From the NCBI GenBank assembly GCA_017163975.1, contig JAFFSR010000240.1, forward strand, positions 1,054,001-1,118,000: DNA of 64,000 bases, read 5' to 3'. This stretch comes from Anastatus disparis. Lineage: Eukaryota; Arthropoda; Insecta; Hymenoptera; Eupelmidae. Numbering within the stretch: position 1 is the first letter of the stretch; every line of letters starts with the position of its first letter. The notes beneath the pieces were generated by a model. It searched no databases and was not told the DNA's origin. It saw nothing but the letters and a program-made list of their open reading frames with translations. Shown here piece after piece: positions 49,015 to 62,900 of the stretch. Made by a program: the position numbers and the translations under genes.

Positions 49015-49662
49015 GTATGTTTGTTATTAATTTTTTCTTTTTCATCGTATAATATATCATGTACAAATAATGTTTTTAATATATAATCCTTCTTTTTTCC
49101 TTACCATACAATAATTAATGAAATTACTTGTCGATTGATGAGTTGTAACGTTGATCGTAACGTTTATGACGCACGTTGCATTTATTTTAATTGGAAGGGA
49201 TGAAAATGTTTTTAAAGTATTTATCGAGTATTTTACATGATTGATGTTACCAAACGTTTAACATTAAATTATTTCTTATTAAATTGTTATGCAGAATTTT
49301 TTTAATTACTTTATTTAATACGTATTGATTCTGTAATTCAAAATTATTAGAACTTACAAATTGTTTAATGTGAATTCATTTATACCAATTACAATTCCAA
49401 TTATGTTTTTTAAATAAAAGCATCTAAAATGTTTCATAAACGTTTTAATATTTTTTTTTATTGATTGTAAAAGATACTTTTTTTAAAATTATTTTATTAA
49501 AATTATATCATCAAATTTTAAAAAAATACTACGAACTACATTATTTGAAATAGCTTTGAAATTAAAATATTGTCAAAATTATTGGCTACGCTATTAAAAA
49601 AACATAGAATTTAATGCAAAACTGGAACCTTTCAGTTAGTGCATTAATTTTTATACAAATCA

Positions 49663-49757
49663 GCATAAAAATTAATAATTTTACTATAATTTTATTATGA
49701 GATTGCATAAAAATTAATAATTTTACAGTAATTTTATTGTACGATTACATAAAAATC
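49663..49757. repeat. Short tandem repeat, 42-bp unit
   Basis: GCATAAAAATTAATAATTTT plus about 22 more bases occurs at 49,663 and 49,705, with a partial third unit from 49,747. Confidence 0.85.
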
Positions 49758-51765
49758 AAAGTAAAAATAAGAACGTCAGTAATGTACTGGAAGCAAAATT
49801 TTTTTTACAGTCTAGTTTATATTCTAAAATGGAACGTTTTTGAATATTTTATGTCTATTGTTAGTATAGTTACACACTCTTTACATGTTCACATTTTATT
49901 TTTTTAATGATTTAACATTAAAATTGAAACTACTTAAAAAGAATAACTTAATAAAATATCAATAAAGATGGTAATGATGAATATATTTCTTTATCACTGA
50001 CTTCTATAAGTTATTGCATTTTATTGGCTATTTTATGGTTAATAGAAATTTCATAATCACCTGATATGCCTAAAATAATAAAATAGCATAAAATATTTTT
50101 TATAATTCCAAAGTATAAAGGGAAGCGTTAAAATAAATTCAATTTCTATTAAAACGCGTTTGAAAAAAGTAAAATTTTAGCGACAGTGTTTTCACTTCAT
50201 AAAACGACTTTTCACTCTAAAGTTATATCATCAGAATAAAACTGATTACCTCTGATTTTTCTACAAGACACATCTTGACGTAAAAATAACTTTCTTGTTA
50301 AAAATAAAATTCGCATATACACGCGCTACAAACTTTAGCATAACCATATATCCTTTAATCTATTTACCAAAAAAAAGAGAAAAAACACAAGTAACACCCG
50401 AAGCATCGCTTTCACCGTTCCTATTATATATATAAAAATGCCTTTAGGAAAATGTCGAAAAACGGGTGGTTACATAGGCAATTGCCTTAAAGCTATATAT
50501 AGGTTATTCGGTTACCAAGCCGTCTTCTTATTCAACCTTATAAGGCATAATATACCTATGTATATACGTTTAGGCTTATTCACCTATGACTTTACGTGAT
50601 TAAATGTCGTGTATATGGATTATAACAAGAAAGTGACTTAGCATAGTTATCGTCAGCCTCGGCAAAACGATGTTCATTCGATTATCGTTATAAATTACAA
50701 AAGGCGTCTACCGTTTTCGGCGCTTCGGAGAAAGAGAAGATATTGCATTTTAGTGCTTTTAAGCACGCGAAACAAGGCGTCATTCTATAACATGAATATT
50801 TATAAGAGCTTTTAGCTTTGAAAATTTCAGTACAAGTAAATTATAGACCGATTATAAAGCTTCCTCGTGCGATATAAAGTCGAAATTCTACTGATTATAT
50901 CTTGAATTTATAAGAAATAAAAAAAGAGTTTTTTACTAAAAATTGACGGCTTGGTGTCAGATATAGTTTATCTAATAAATTTTTAACAGTGGAAGTTGTA
51001 ATTGAATAATTTTTTAAATTTTCTTTTTAAAAGAAAGAAAAAGAGATTCTTTTTTTATTCCTCATACTTTAATTTCTATATTTAGTGCACATTAAACTAT
51101 AAGAAATTAGATTTTTTTTGTTTAAGAGAATAATATTCAAAGAATTTTAACCTTTACAGAGAATTGTAATTATTAAATAAACAAAAATTATAAATCTTGC
51201 ACATATTAACTTATATACGATAAAACCATACAAACCAGAACAGAAGTTAAGAAAATCTTTGTCGAAAATCAATTAGAACAATAAGCGTATAGTACATTCA
51301 AAAGAATTAAAAATAATCACGTAATACATGTCGATTAACAAGTAAGTAATTTCATCATAAATCTGTCAATTCTTATTTTCTAGTATTTCGAGTTTCTTTA
51401 TAACACATAACTACAAAGGATTTATAATTTAACAAAATAATTATTAAACTGATTAGTTTTGCTGAATTCAAACGTAATTTTCATTCATTACTGCAATAAA
51501 CTTTACAAAATAAACTCGCATAACAAACTTTCATCAACTCCAAAAACTTACAAACAATTTTTAACCATAAAAATAATTATCAACTGGATCCATATTAATA
51601 TATTTGTAACAACAATACATATAGCAGAAAGTGTAAACTAACTTTGGCAAGAGAACATACGTCACTATAGAATGTAAATTTGATTCTCTTGCTCTATCTT
51701 CACGTATATGCAGATTACCTAATTCACATCATTCATAAACAAAACGAACGATCCTAATCTCAAAT

Positions 51766-51790
51766 TCTCTCTCTCTCTCTCTCTCTCTCT
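51766..51790. repeat. (CT)n tract
   Basis: Twelve uninterrupted CT dinucleotides, the longest in the window, in the island 51,640-52,350. Confidence 0.95.
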
Positions 51791-54700
51791 ATGATAGCTT
51801 CCTCTAGACTAATTCTCTGCATAATACGTATACCTATGTAACGATCATATTAGGCTTATAGGGAATTAGTAACGCTTGATTCACACACACATATGTATAT
51901 ATGTTTATAAACGTTACATGTCCATTGCAGCTTTGTGCCAATATTGTAGTACTGTATGTAACGTATGCGCATATATGTACGCGTTAGAGTTACATTAGTA
52001 TGTTATGTATATACATAATACATATATGTATAGTTGTAGCAACGAAATTATATGAGGTCCCTCGTTATCTAACGTTACTATATATGTATCACATGTGTAC
52101 GTGTAGTGGATATACATTGTAGAGAGGAGATTGAGATGGACGTCTAATTTGAGTTTAACGGACGATACCTATCGCTTGTATTACGTCGCTTTCCTGCAAA
52201 CCATAGATATATATACATATGCATGGTTATTATTATTGGAGGTACTTTGTCTTGATAATGATACGTATATTTTGAGGGCTTGTAAAGACCGATCGTTCGG
52301 ATTGCGTGTGTTTATAGTGTTTTGCATAATGATAAGGTATACCAAATTTTCGATAGTTTTTAGTTTTGATTTTGGTTTTTTAAATTTATCATTGATCTTA
52401 TGTTTGAGGAACATTTTTGTAATTATGAGATATTATGAAGAAAAAAATTTGTTTTTTAATGATATTTTCAATGTAGACTACATCAAAAAGGAATATGAGT
52501 TTTCCACGTTTAAAAATTCGAAGTAAACGAAAATAAAGATTTGAACTATACTTTCGTTTCAAAGAGTGATTGTTGGTTGAATTCTACTCCAATTTTCAAT
52601 GCTTTTAAGAACTGATACGGTTTAAATTTGGAATGTAAGAGCACAAATTTTTTGTTGTCATTTAAGGAAATGATTATGAACTTCAAATGGATTTTAATTG
52701 TTTTGAAAAGACGAAATAGCACAAATCTATTTTAACTCAGAATTTTTAAGCTTGTTAATTTAAATTTTTATTTTTTTCATATTATATTTTATTGAAAACG
52801 TATTTATATACAATCTACAAAAAATATACAGAATATTTGCATTATTTTTAGCAGCATGAATTTCGAAACAGGGTTATCGATATTTAAATGCCCATTGTCC
52901 GTCTATTTTATTTATTCGTTAAATTTTCGAATTCCACTGTTTACAATCAGTTTATCATAAGAGTTGAACTACATTAAAATGAAAAATTACGATTTTTCGA
53001 AAAAAAAATATATTAATTAAAGCGATTAAAAATTATGAAAATTCAAAGTTGAAATATGTTTTTTAACAAAATACAAAACGTAATCAAAAGACAATTTAAT
53101 TTTATCATTAAAAAAGCATGAGATATTTAATTTTTACGCACAGTTAAATCTTAATGCAATAATTTATCCCCAGTGCCATATTGTCAATAATCACCCTTGC
53201 TTTTTATGAAACGTATATTCCTATGTTTAATAAAAAAAGACGCAATAAATCAAAAAACAAAAAAGTTTTATAAAAAAAAGGAGGCACTTAAATGTACACT
53301 TTATTGGATACGGTATGGTCTGAATATCCCCCAAAGTTTGAGATTTAGGAAATCGTAGCTTAAAACGTAGCTAAAGATCGGAAACGTAACACCTCGAACC
53401 TTACCGGATGAGGGGGAAAATAAGGTTTAGGTAACTTTCTATATAGTTAAATCAAATTTTGGAAGAGAGCGAGAGATGATTTTACTACATTATATGTGAG
53501 AGTAAAAGCTTTCTATGTTAAACATGAGCGTAGGAAAGGTCAAAAGGTTTCTGAAACTTCGTTTCCTGTAACGCAAAAGCTTCGTGCTTAGAACAGATTA
53601 TTATTATACTTTATGCCTATTGATTTGGGTTTTAAATAAGTTTGCAAATTTCTTTTAATAAAACTTAGAAATCTGAAAATTATTCAAAAATTATAAGATT
53701 TATTCGTTAGATTAATTATGTTGATATTTTGTTTGAGTTATGCTATATTTGTCATACTAAAACTCCTTTCGAATCTCAATTATTTTTTTCTTTGGATTTC
53801 AACAATTTCTGTTTTTAAATTCAAAATTTTGAGGAGTTTAAAAATTAATGATATTTTTAATCCAGAGAAATGATATTTCTCAAAAATGTCCATTTATACA
53901 TGAATGAATGTATACAAATTTTTTTTGTCAATGAAAAACTAAAAATATTATTAAATATCTAGGAATCTTCTAATTTAAAAGGGGTTACATTTTTAATACT
54001 TTTAAATTTTTGTATTTTTAATACTTTTAAGATTTTTAAATTTTTGTACAAGTAAAAAAAGTATTTTCTTTAAAAACAGAAGATTCATTTTAAATTTGTG
54101 GATATTATTACGTTTCCGTAAATAATTATGCAAATAAAAAGAATTATTTAATTCTTAAAACAATTATGATTTTATAAAAAAATAATTTTTTCATTAGAAT
54201 CAAACGCGTAAAATGTAAGTGCATCATATTTAAGAATAAAAAATCTATTTTAAAATGGGATACAACGTTATACAATAAATTGAATATAATATCTTTCATT
54301 TGTATAAATTTTTTCAGTTACATTATAATATTGATTTTAGAGAAACAGTACATATTTAAATCTATAGTATAAATATTATATTAAAAACGATTGATTTTAT
54401 ATTGAAAAAAAAGTAACTAATGAATTTCATTTTAGATAAAAATATTAAAGCAAGGTTCTATTTACAAAAGCGTACTCTTAAAGCATTAAATAGCGTTTAT
54501 TTTACAAAATAAGATAATTGAGTAAATTTGATCTTGTTTTATTGATTATTAAAGAAAAAAAAGCTTAATTTATAACATTTACAAGAATAATAAAAATTCT
54601 TATATCTGAACTAATAACATTCATAAATCATTCACGTATCATTATTGATAATTAAATTACATACCTTTTCAAAAATAATTAGTACTGGCAGTTTCAGAAA

Positions 54701-56292
54701 TATAAAGATCGCCCAGAGGCGAACAAAAGTTGTTTTTGATTGCAAATTAAAAATCTTTTGAAGAATTTCTCAGGAACAATGACAATATAATAATGATAAT
54801 GAATAAAAAGGCAGAAAAGTAATAAATTTTTCCAACACAATGGAAAATTAAATTTACAAACAGCTAGATAATATCAGCGATAGAGATTTAATAAGAAAAA
54901 GCGAGTGTTTTATTGTTTTTATTTTTATTCAATCCTCGCGTAACTTTTCAAAATACATAAAAATTTTTATGACTTTTCTCTCAGATTGTTAATAAAATTT
55001 TATTCTTTATAAGAGTCATATATAATTCAAATTTTTGAATATGCTAATATTTTAAAGTAATTAAAAAATTATGCAGCAATACAATAATTTATCTCTTAAT
55101 TAAAAAGTTTTCAATATTTCAACAATACTAGCTTTTATTGACATTTATATCCTCAATAAAACCGATACACACATCCACACTCAAATCCAACTCATGAACT
55201 TTAGTACCATTTGACAAAAAGCCTTTCTTCAATCCCACAAAACTAATTCGTGAGAAGTACTCTTGACTGTATTTATGTAAACATGACAAAAAAAAATAAT
55301 AAAGCTCTATGATATTTGCACATTTTTTCCAATAAAGCGAAACGATCATATAAACTCCTAAGCTCAACATGGTCGCGTGGCAATACCTAAAGAGTTTCGT
55401 TGTGTCCCTGCTAAAGACAACACAGGCACGCGACCGAGAAAAGAAAAAAAGAAAGAGAAAGAGAAAAAGAGAGCAAAGATTAAACGATCGGCTCCCACAG
55501 TGGAGATTCTTTTAAATTATATACAAGCTTGTTTTATATACATACAAGGCTCGTCCATGCGAAATAATGCTTAGCGCCCACTTGACTGTATGGTAAAATC
55601 AAGTGGTCGATGTATTGACATTTATATAAACAATGAGCAACGGTGAGCCTTTTTATTTCGAGCTTTTATTAACGCTATACCTTTTGGGATTTAGACACGT
55701 GTGTGCTTCTTCAGTAGAATTTATTGGCGTGGGAGCTTGTAGATTTATAGCCTTGATAATGGCTTTGTTTAGGAAAATTTTTTGTATAGTAGGAGTGAAT
55801 TTAAAACGAATTTTTAAAATTATTATATGCTATCTTTAAAATAATAAAAGAATTACAATGTTTATATTTAATTGAATGATTTATTTAATAGTTCAAATGT
55901 TGTAATTATTTTAATAAATTTCCTAGAATATATTTATTTATTTCTTTAAAAAAAAGAAGTAACGTATTTAAATGTTTTTCAGATAATTTGTAAACCAGAA
56001 AGATTGACTCGAGTGTAAATACAAGTATTTATCTTATAATGAATATCTTCATTTTACTAACGCATAATTAGTCTTTCGTTTATTAAAAAATATACAAATT
56101 GAGAAAATTTTAGCATAAATTAAAATTTTTTTTTAATTTTAATCGAATTTTCCAGTGTATTGTCAATTATTGTATGTATTTTCTTTCACTATTTTGTAAA
56201 ATAGAAAAACATAAGTAAAAATTCAAAAAATAAATGCGACAGAAATTAAAAATAGTATTTTTAAATTCTTGTACTTTTTTTTTAAAGCTAAG

Positions 56293-56336
56293 AATTAACA
56301 CTTTGACAAAATAAAAATTTTGTCAAAGTGTTAATT
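56293..56336. repeat. Perfect 20-bp inverted repeat
   Basis: AATTAACACTTTGACAAAAT and its exact complement flank the four bases AAAA. No target duplication or longer element is visible around it. Confidence 0.95.
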
Positions 56337-59300
56337 ATTTTACTATCAAGAAATATAAGCAGTATGAGAACTTTGAAAAAATAAAACATCTTAATTTTTA
56401 TAAAGAGCAAAAAAATTTATCAATTTGCCTTCATTCCTTTATGCAACGCATGATTCACTATTTTGCATAGTATACGATAAGGATTAGACGAACAGTTGGC
56501 GACACATCAAAAAACCTCGCCGCACTTCAAAGTTAACCCAAACACTCTTGAGAGTTTCGCAATATATAAGCTTCCTATGTACATACACGTATATGCATAC
56601 GTACATACATGTATGCGTATATACATACTTTAAAGTAAAAAAAGAAGAAGAAAAAGAAGAAGGGGGTATGGGGTTCTTTCGTTTGTTCAATTTAATGGGG
56701 AGGAAGGAATTTATAACATGTAGATGTATATACGTGATGTGTTAGGGTTGAAACGAAAAATAAATGATAGGCGGAATTAGCTTAATCGTGTGACGGTTTT
56801 TTCCTTTTATTTTGCGAGGGAAATTTCACCTCCTACTATTTCTATATCGTTTCTGTTATAGTTTTAGAGAGAGAAATAGAAAGAGAGATGTAGAACGTGA
56901 GTATTGCCTTGAAAATTGCGGGGGACGACAAATTGCATTTTGATTCCTATTTCAGCTTGAATTAACCACGATGAAAATGAATATAGAGACTGCGAAAGTT
57001 CATCCTATTGTTTTTTTTTTGTATGTGCTGCATCAAAGTTATTCTAGGCCTTCTATCACAAATCGTTGAGTTTTGTGGTTTTTTTATTATTTTCATGATT
57101 TTCATTGAAAGATTTCAACATTTATTAATTTCAATAAAGTTTTAATAATATATAATTCCAAAATTTTTCTATATTTATACAATCAATGCTTAGATAAATT
57201 AATTTTTATTGTTAACAATACTTATAATGAGATAGAATATGTGTATAATTTCTATCTCGAAAATCATGCTAAGTACTGAACTGACTGTTCAATACATATA
57301 ATACGATGACTTTATTTATAATGATTATGATCAAATAAATAATTTGTTTAAAAATTGAATCTTCTTTCTAAGCTCATTCTTTATATTAAGATAATTGTTT
57401 AAAGCAACTTAAATTAACTAGAGCGAAAATTCATTCACTCCAGAATCACAAGAAATTTTAATTTTAGTTAATTTAGCGAATATTTACATACTTGTACCAA
57501 CTTATTCATACATAAGATGATTATCAAAAAAACCATTAATTTTAAGTATATCTACAAAACAAAATGCTTACAAGAACCAACAAAAATTTCGAATAACAAG
57601 TGATCATTCAGTCGCATATATAAAACCAACTAATTAAACTTGTACATTAATCTTATTCAAGGCTCATTCACTCGCAGCCTTAAACAATTGATATAATAGT
57701 CGGTGCCTCATGATATATAAGAGAAGAAAAAAAGTAGCTATTGAATAAGTTAAATCCCATATATGTACACTGAAAGCAATGGCTAACACAGTAAACACAT
57801 ATACGAAAGGACCTTCGTCGACACTTCTCTCTCTCTCTTGTGAAAGGGATTTCACTTGTACCCCTGGTCGTTTAATTCAAAGACAATACATTTCTCCTTT
57901 CCCATTGTAATCCAAACGAATAGAACACATACATATATAGTTCAAGAGTTTAGACACACATGTATATAATGGTCACTTTGGTCAGTAGAAACTGAAGACT
58001 CTTTACATAATGCCAACAATGGTAAATTTTAGTCAAGCTATATATATACGTAAGCTTCTCTTGAACGCGCGTAAAATATTTGAGTGTATGAGCGTTTAAT
58101 TACAGTACAGGAAATGTCTTTTCGTCAAAGTTTTGATTCTTTCGAGATATTTAATCTTTATGTGATCTTTGAGAGATTTAATAACAAGTTTAGTATTAAT
58201 AGGTTGTTTGAATTTTTAGGAAGTAGATTAGATAAATATATATACTTATGTAATTTTTACCTTTTTATAAAAAATATATTTTTCAATAATAAATTGATAG
58301 AATTTACAAATAAAATATATACGATTTTCATAAATTTGTGAAATTTAGTAAAATATGTAATGTATAAATGAAATTTTATAAAATCTTTTGATTCATTTTT
58401 CGTAAATATTTCTTCGTTTATTAACGGAAATATATTTAAGCATTCTATTTAATAAATTAATTCGTTATACCTGTATAAGTCGTAGAGCACCCAAATGAAT
58501 TTGATTTTTTTGAGATAAAAGTAAAATATGTCGAAATAAATATGTCAGTTAGATCAGAATGTTAACGGGTTAAAATTTATAAATTAACGCATAAATCATA
58601 ATTGATTCATAAAATTAACAAGCATCGTTTGATTTATTTGTTTTCTGCATGCGAAGTTCTTTATACACTTCAATATTTAATTTTAGCCAATTTAGTAGGT
58701 AAAAAAAAGTGATCGATGATAAAATCTACTTTTACTAAAAATAACAACAACAACAACCTCAATTCTATTATTAAATAAAAATAACAATAACCTTAATTCA
58801 ATTGGTAAATTTATTTAAAAACGATCTAACAAATTTATTTTATCGATTGAATAATGATGTACATTGAATAAAAGGAATTTAAGATAAATTTTTAAGATAA
58901 TTTAACATTATTAGCACAGTTTAAGTGCTATCAACGTTATATTAAAGTCTCTAAATATATAATGATATTCATTAAATTATGCATACAATAGATTAACATT
59001 CATGAAACGAGCTAACAATTATATGCAAGGGATGAAACATATGATAATATTAATGTGCCATTTCTGCATGAATGCGGTAATAGTTTACTCCTTCCAGAGA
59101 AGTAAAATATTAATGAGTAATCTATCATATAATAGAATCTATAAACTAATTGGTTTTAGTATTAACATTAAATAATGCCGTAATGCTATTTTGTTAACAG
59201 TTAAAAGGTTTACATATGTTATTTCAGTTAATAATTGCTTTGATTAGTATTTAATTGTATTTCGAATTTATTGGAGCTTATGTATTTTGAAGCTTTGCTA

Positions 59301-59768
59301 GGATAATCTTTTAAGTTTAATTGCTGATCTTTCAAATAGATTTAAATATTTGGATATTTGAATATTTAAAATATATATATTTGTTTAAAAATAATATCTC
59401 ATCAAAACATTTGAGTTGAAAATCTTATTTTTCAATTGGTAAAATTCGTCTTTGACAGAAAATTTAAGACAAATAATAATGTGAATCCAAAAACAATTAA
59501 GTAAATATATAAAAAATTCATTAACTGATCCAGTTGAATATACAAGATTATAAATTTTATCATTAATTGCAATAATGATTTTAAAGTATATAGAATGAAT
59601 TTATGTTAAAATGTAACAATTACAAAATTTATTTTCATAAAAATTCCTATAAAATTATTTGTGTATATACAAAGTTTATGTAAAAAATTAGTGAATATTG
59701 CATTTTATTGAATGCAAAAATTGTGTTAAATTAATTAAATTAAACTAAATTAATGAAAATGAGAAAAT

Positions 59769-59980
59769 GAGGTCGTCAGTAGCTCAGTCGGTAGAGCGAT
59801 GGATTCGTAATCTCAAGGATCTGAGTTCGAATCCCGCTCTCGGCAGCCTTTTGGTATAAGCACCACTGTATACACGTTACACATGTGCTTTATTCACAAA
59901 CACATTAAAAACCTCCATCGCTAATTAGCATCGTAATGATTGCATAAATATAACGACGTCAAATACAATTAAATTAAAAA
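59769..59980 (+). mobile_element. tRNA-derived SINE (family 1), copy 5
   Basis: A box AGTAGCTCAGTCGG, anticodon position CGT, B box GAGTTCGAATCCC, then CTCTCGGCAG. The body shows GCACCACTGTA, GTGCTTTATTCACAAACACA and GCTAATTAGCATCGTAATGA, ending ACGACGTCAAATA. One of the best preserved copies. It sits inside the predicted second intron. Confidence 0.88.
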
Positions 59981-62900
59981 ATTTGCATCTTTCAGCCAAC
60001 CTAGGTTAAGGTTGAGTTTCATTTTTTAGTTTAAAAATCATGCTTTGATATGTGAAATCTTTCAGATTTTTAAATTTTTCACCATTTTTTGAAACCCGTA
60101 GAATGATGGGAAATTCAAACATCCAAAAAATTTTATGAATTAAAAGAATAATTTGTCAATTACAAAATAAAAATTTAACCTAACCTCCGTAGTTGCCTTA
60201 ATTTTCTAATTCTTTTAATTGTAGCACGATATTTTTACAAAATGAAAGTTTTCTTTTTTCGCAAGAATAAACATAAAATTAATAGCTTTGCTACCTTTTT
60301 TTTTTGTTTTTGTGTTAAATATAAAAAGTGTGCGTGCCACACAATGAAAAAGTTATATCTGTCTCATCATCCATTCTTCACTTCTTATTCCTCGTGGACC
60401 ATAAAACAGAGCGCCACGCGTCGACTGTCCAAGTGTCGTCGTGATAGCGTGTCTAGAAACCTCCTATTTTCAGGTGTAAAAGAGGTGAAGATAAAGAAAA
60501 AGAAGAAAAAAAGAGAGCAAAAGTACAAAAAAAGAGAGAAAATAATGACTAGTAGTCCAGTGTTCAACTAATATTTGCCAGTGCGCGACGTTTCCTGAGT
60601 TTTTTTTTCCTTTTTTTTCATAAAAAAAAGAACTTCTCTGCTAAAAGAGAATGCTCAAGTTTGTTCTTTCTTTGTCCTATGTTGTAGTGTTGTATAATAT
60701 GCAAGAAAAATAAAAAGGAAAAAGAGGAAACGATGCAGCGTCAAGATGACCGGCTTTCTGACGTATATTTTACTTTCTTTTGCGTGTTAAGGGATGAAGA
60801 AAAATTGTCTTCTTACGTTTGTCATATGCTCATACATCTTATCTTTCTTTATGTTTTTTCTTTATAACTGTGAAAAATTTAAGATTTGCTCTTCAAACGC
60901 TGCACATCACTTTTTCTTTGTATAATTTTCCTTCTCTTTCGAATTAAAAGAGTTTTCGCTTTTCTTTACCTAGAACTTAAGATTTGCGCTTTTTTGACCT
61001 CGATTCGTCGAGTAATATATGGATGACTCTATTGTTTAAGTCGAATATAAAATGCAATGTAAATGGCTTTTCAAAAGATCAAAAGAATGATATACATATT
61101 ATATTTTTATTTTCTTACACGCAATTAATTCTGTTTTTGAAAAGAATAACTTTTGAAAAAATACTGGCTATGTGTACTTTTAACTTCAAGATATACTTGA
61201 CATTTATACTGAAAGTTTTCAGACTTGCATATTATGTTGAAAGTAACTATATTTTTATTACAACAAAGTTTCTTTACTATAGAGAAATCTAAGAATTAAA
61301 AAATAATTAATTTTTTTATCATTAAGTATTTAATTAAATAAACATAAATTTCCTAAATGTAATTAATTTTTTATACAATTATCAATGAATTTTATTTAAA
61401 ATCTAGCACTATTAAAGACTACTATACTTAGGAATTGCAAAAAATTATACGTATATTTAATGTTTCAATATAGATTTCAATACAGTTAACACATTAAATA
61501 GAAATTTATTATTTAATTATACAATAAAAACAAATTTTAATGTATTTTAATTTTTATTAAAAAATTCTGTTCTATTAATTTAAGTTCAATGGAAAAATGT
61601 ATTTTAAAAAATTTGAATATTATTGAATGTTAATTTTCTATTAATAAATCGCATGCTTTCAATTAGAATGCTTGCAATAGAATAAATTACTCATAAGTAA
61701 ATTAAAAAAAGTTGTTTAAAATTTTTTAAATTCCTATTTAGATGTGAGTTGCCAATTGAAAATAAATGTATTGGTAATAAAAATGTGAAGTTTTGAGTTT
61801 TGAATATGAAATGAAACATTTTATATAAACAATAATGCAAATTCTGTAATAATAAAATTTTTTTACTAAATTATAAATCATATAAAATTAAAAATTTTTT
61901 TATAATATAGTATCTTTATACAAAGCTTCTAAACATGAATAAATATTTAGAAAATTATTAGCTACGATTACTAGAACTAGATTTCACTTGTGAATTTATG
62001 ATACCAATACACAACAATATAATCACCGTAACTAACGTGAGATTCCGTAACCACCTTGACGAATGGTAGAAAAAAACAAATGTACACCACTAAAGCTCCC
62101 TTTCTTTTTTTTATTCTCATTATTTTCAAATCTTTGCTTTTAAAATTTAACACTGAATACGATATTTCACGCATGTCGCTTTTGAATGACAAAAAATAAA
62201 GGAAATAATCAGAGCCAAGATCACATATACATACATAGAGTCTAGTTGAGGGGTGGAAATTTACTTTTGATAAAGTTCCTAGTGTAGGGTGGGCGTTCTG
62301 TAATATACATAACGAGAACGTAAAACGTGCGTTTAGAAAAGACAGCTCTATATCGGTACACAAGATCACTCTTTTAAGGGGATAAGACCAACAGCATATA
62401 TATGTAAGGGGGAGAATGGAAGTACTAAGTATGAGGTAGTTTTAGCAGCCTTTTGGTGACCGAGCACATGACGCAAAGGATGCGTCGTGGTGCCGAAAAT
62501 CGAGTGAGCCAAATTAACCATGAAATAGACTCCCTTTTCGACCCTATTGGTGACTATATTTTCTGTCTACATGTCTTTACTTTAGAGATGTAAGGAATCT
62601 TGTTTGGCTAGTCATTCAAAAACTAATTGCGGCTAGAAAGTATTTTGTTCTTTATTTTTTTACATTATTTTAAATTAATAATTTATTAAGAATTATATTT
62701 TTTATAAAAAAAATCTTGCGATTCAACTAATTGGTAAAAAAATTATGCATATTTGTAAATTAAAATTAACAAAGAATATAATAAATAACAATAATTAATA
62801 AATTTTAAAATTATATGTTTAAAAATTTCATCATCGTATTTTTTATTAATATGTTTTAAAGTCGATAATAGATATTCAATTTATCCTTGAACAATGAAAA

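Larger units (their letters stand above)
49015..59768 (+). other. Intron 2, first part
   Basis: No exon recognised. AT-rich spacer alternates with islands at about 50,330-50,900, 51,640-52,350 (long CT tract, ATATATGTA words), 53,290-53,600, 55,130-55,780, 56,420-57,000 and 57,600-58,100. The 131-codon frame 52,131-52,526 begins in one island and ends in AT-rich DNA, with no domain. A tandem repeat lies at 49,663-49,757 and a 20-bp perfect hairpin at 56,293-56,336. Confidence 0.4.

Noticed and set aside
52131..52526. 131-codon plus-strand frame
   Set aside because: No domain. It starts in an island and ends in AT-rich spacer, and lies inside a predicted intron.
61977..62369. 130-codon minus-strand frame
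   Set aside because: No recognisable domain, no bounding splice sites. Chance open frame in a less AT-rich island.
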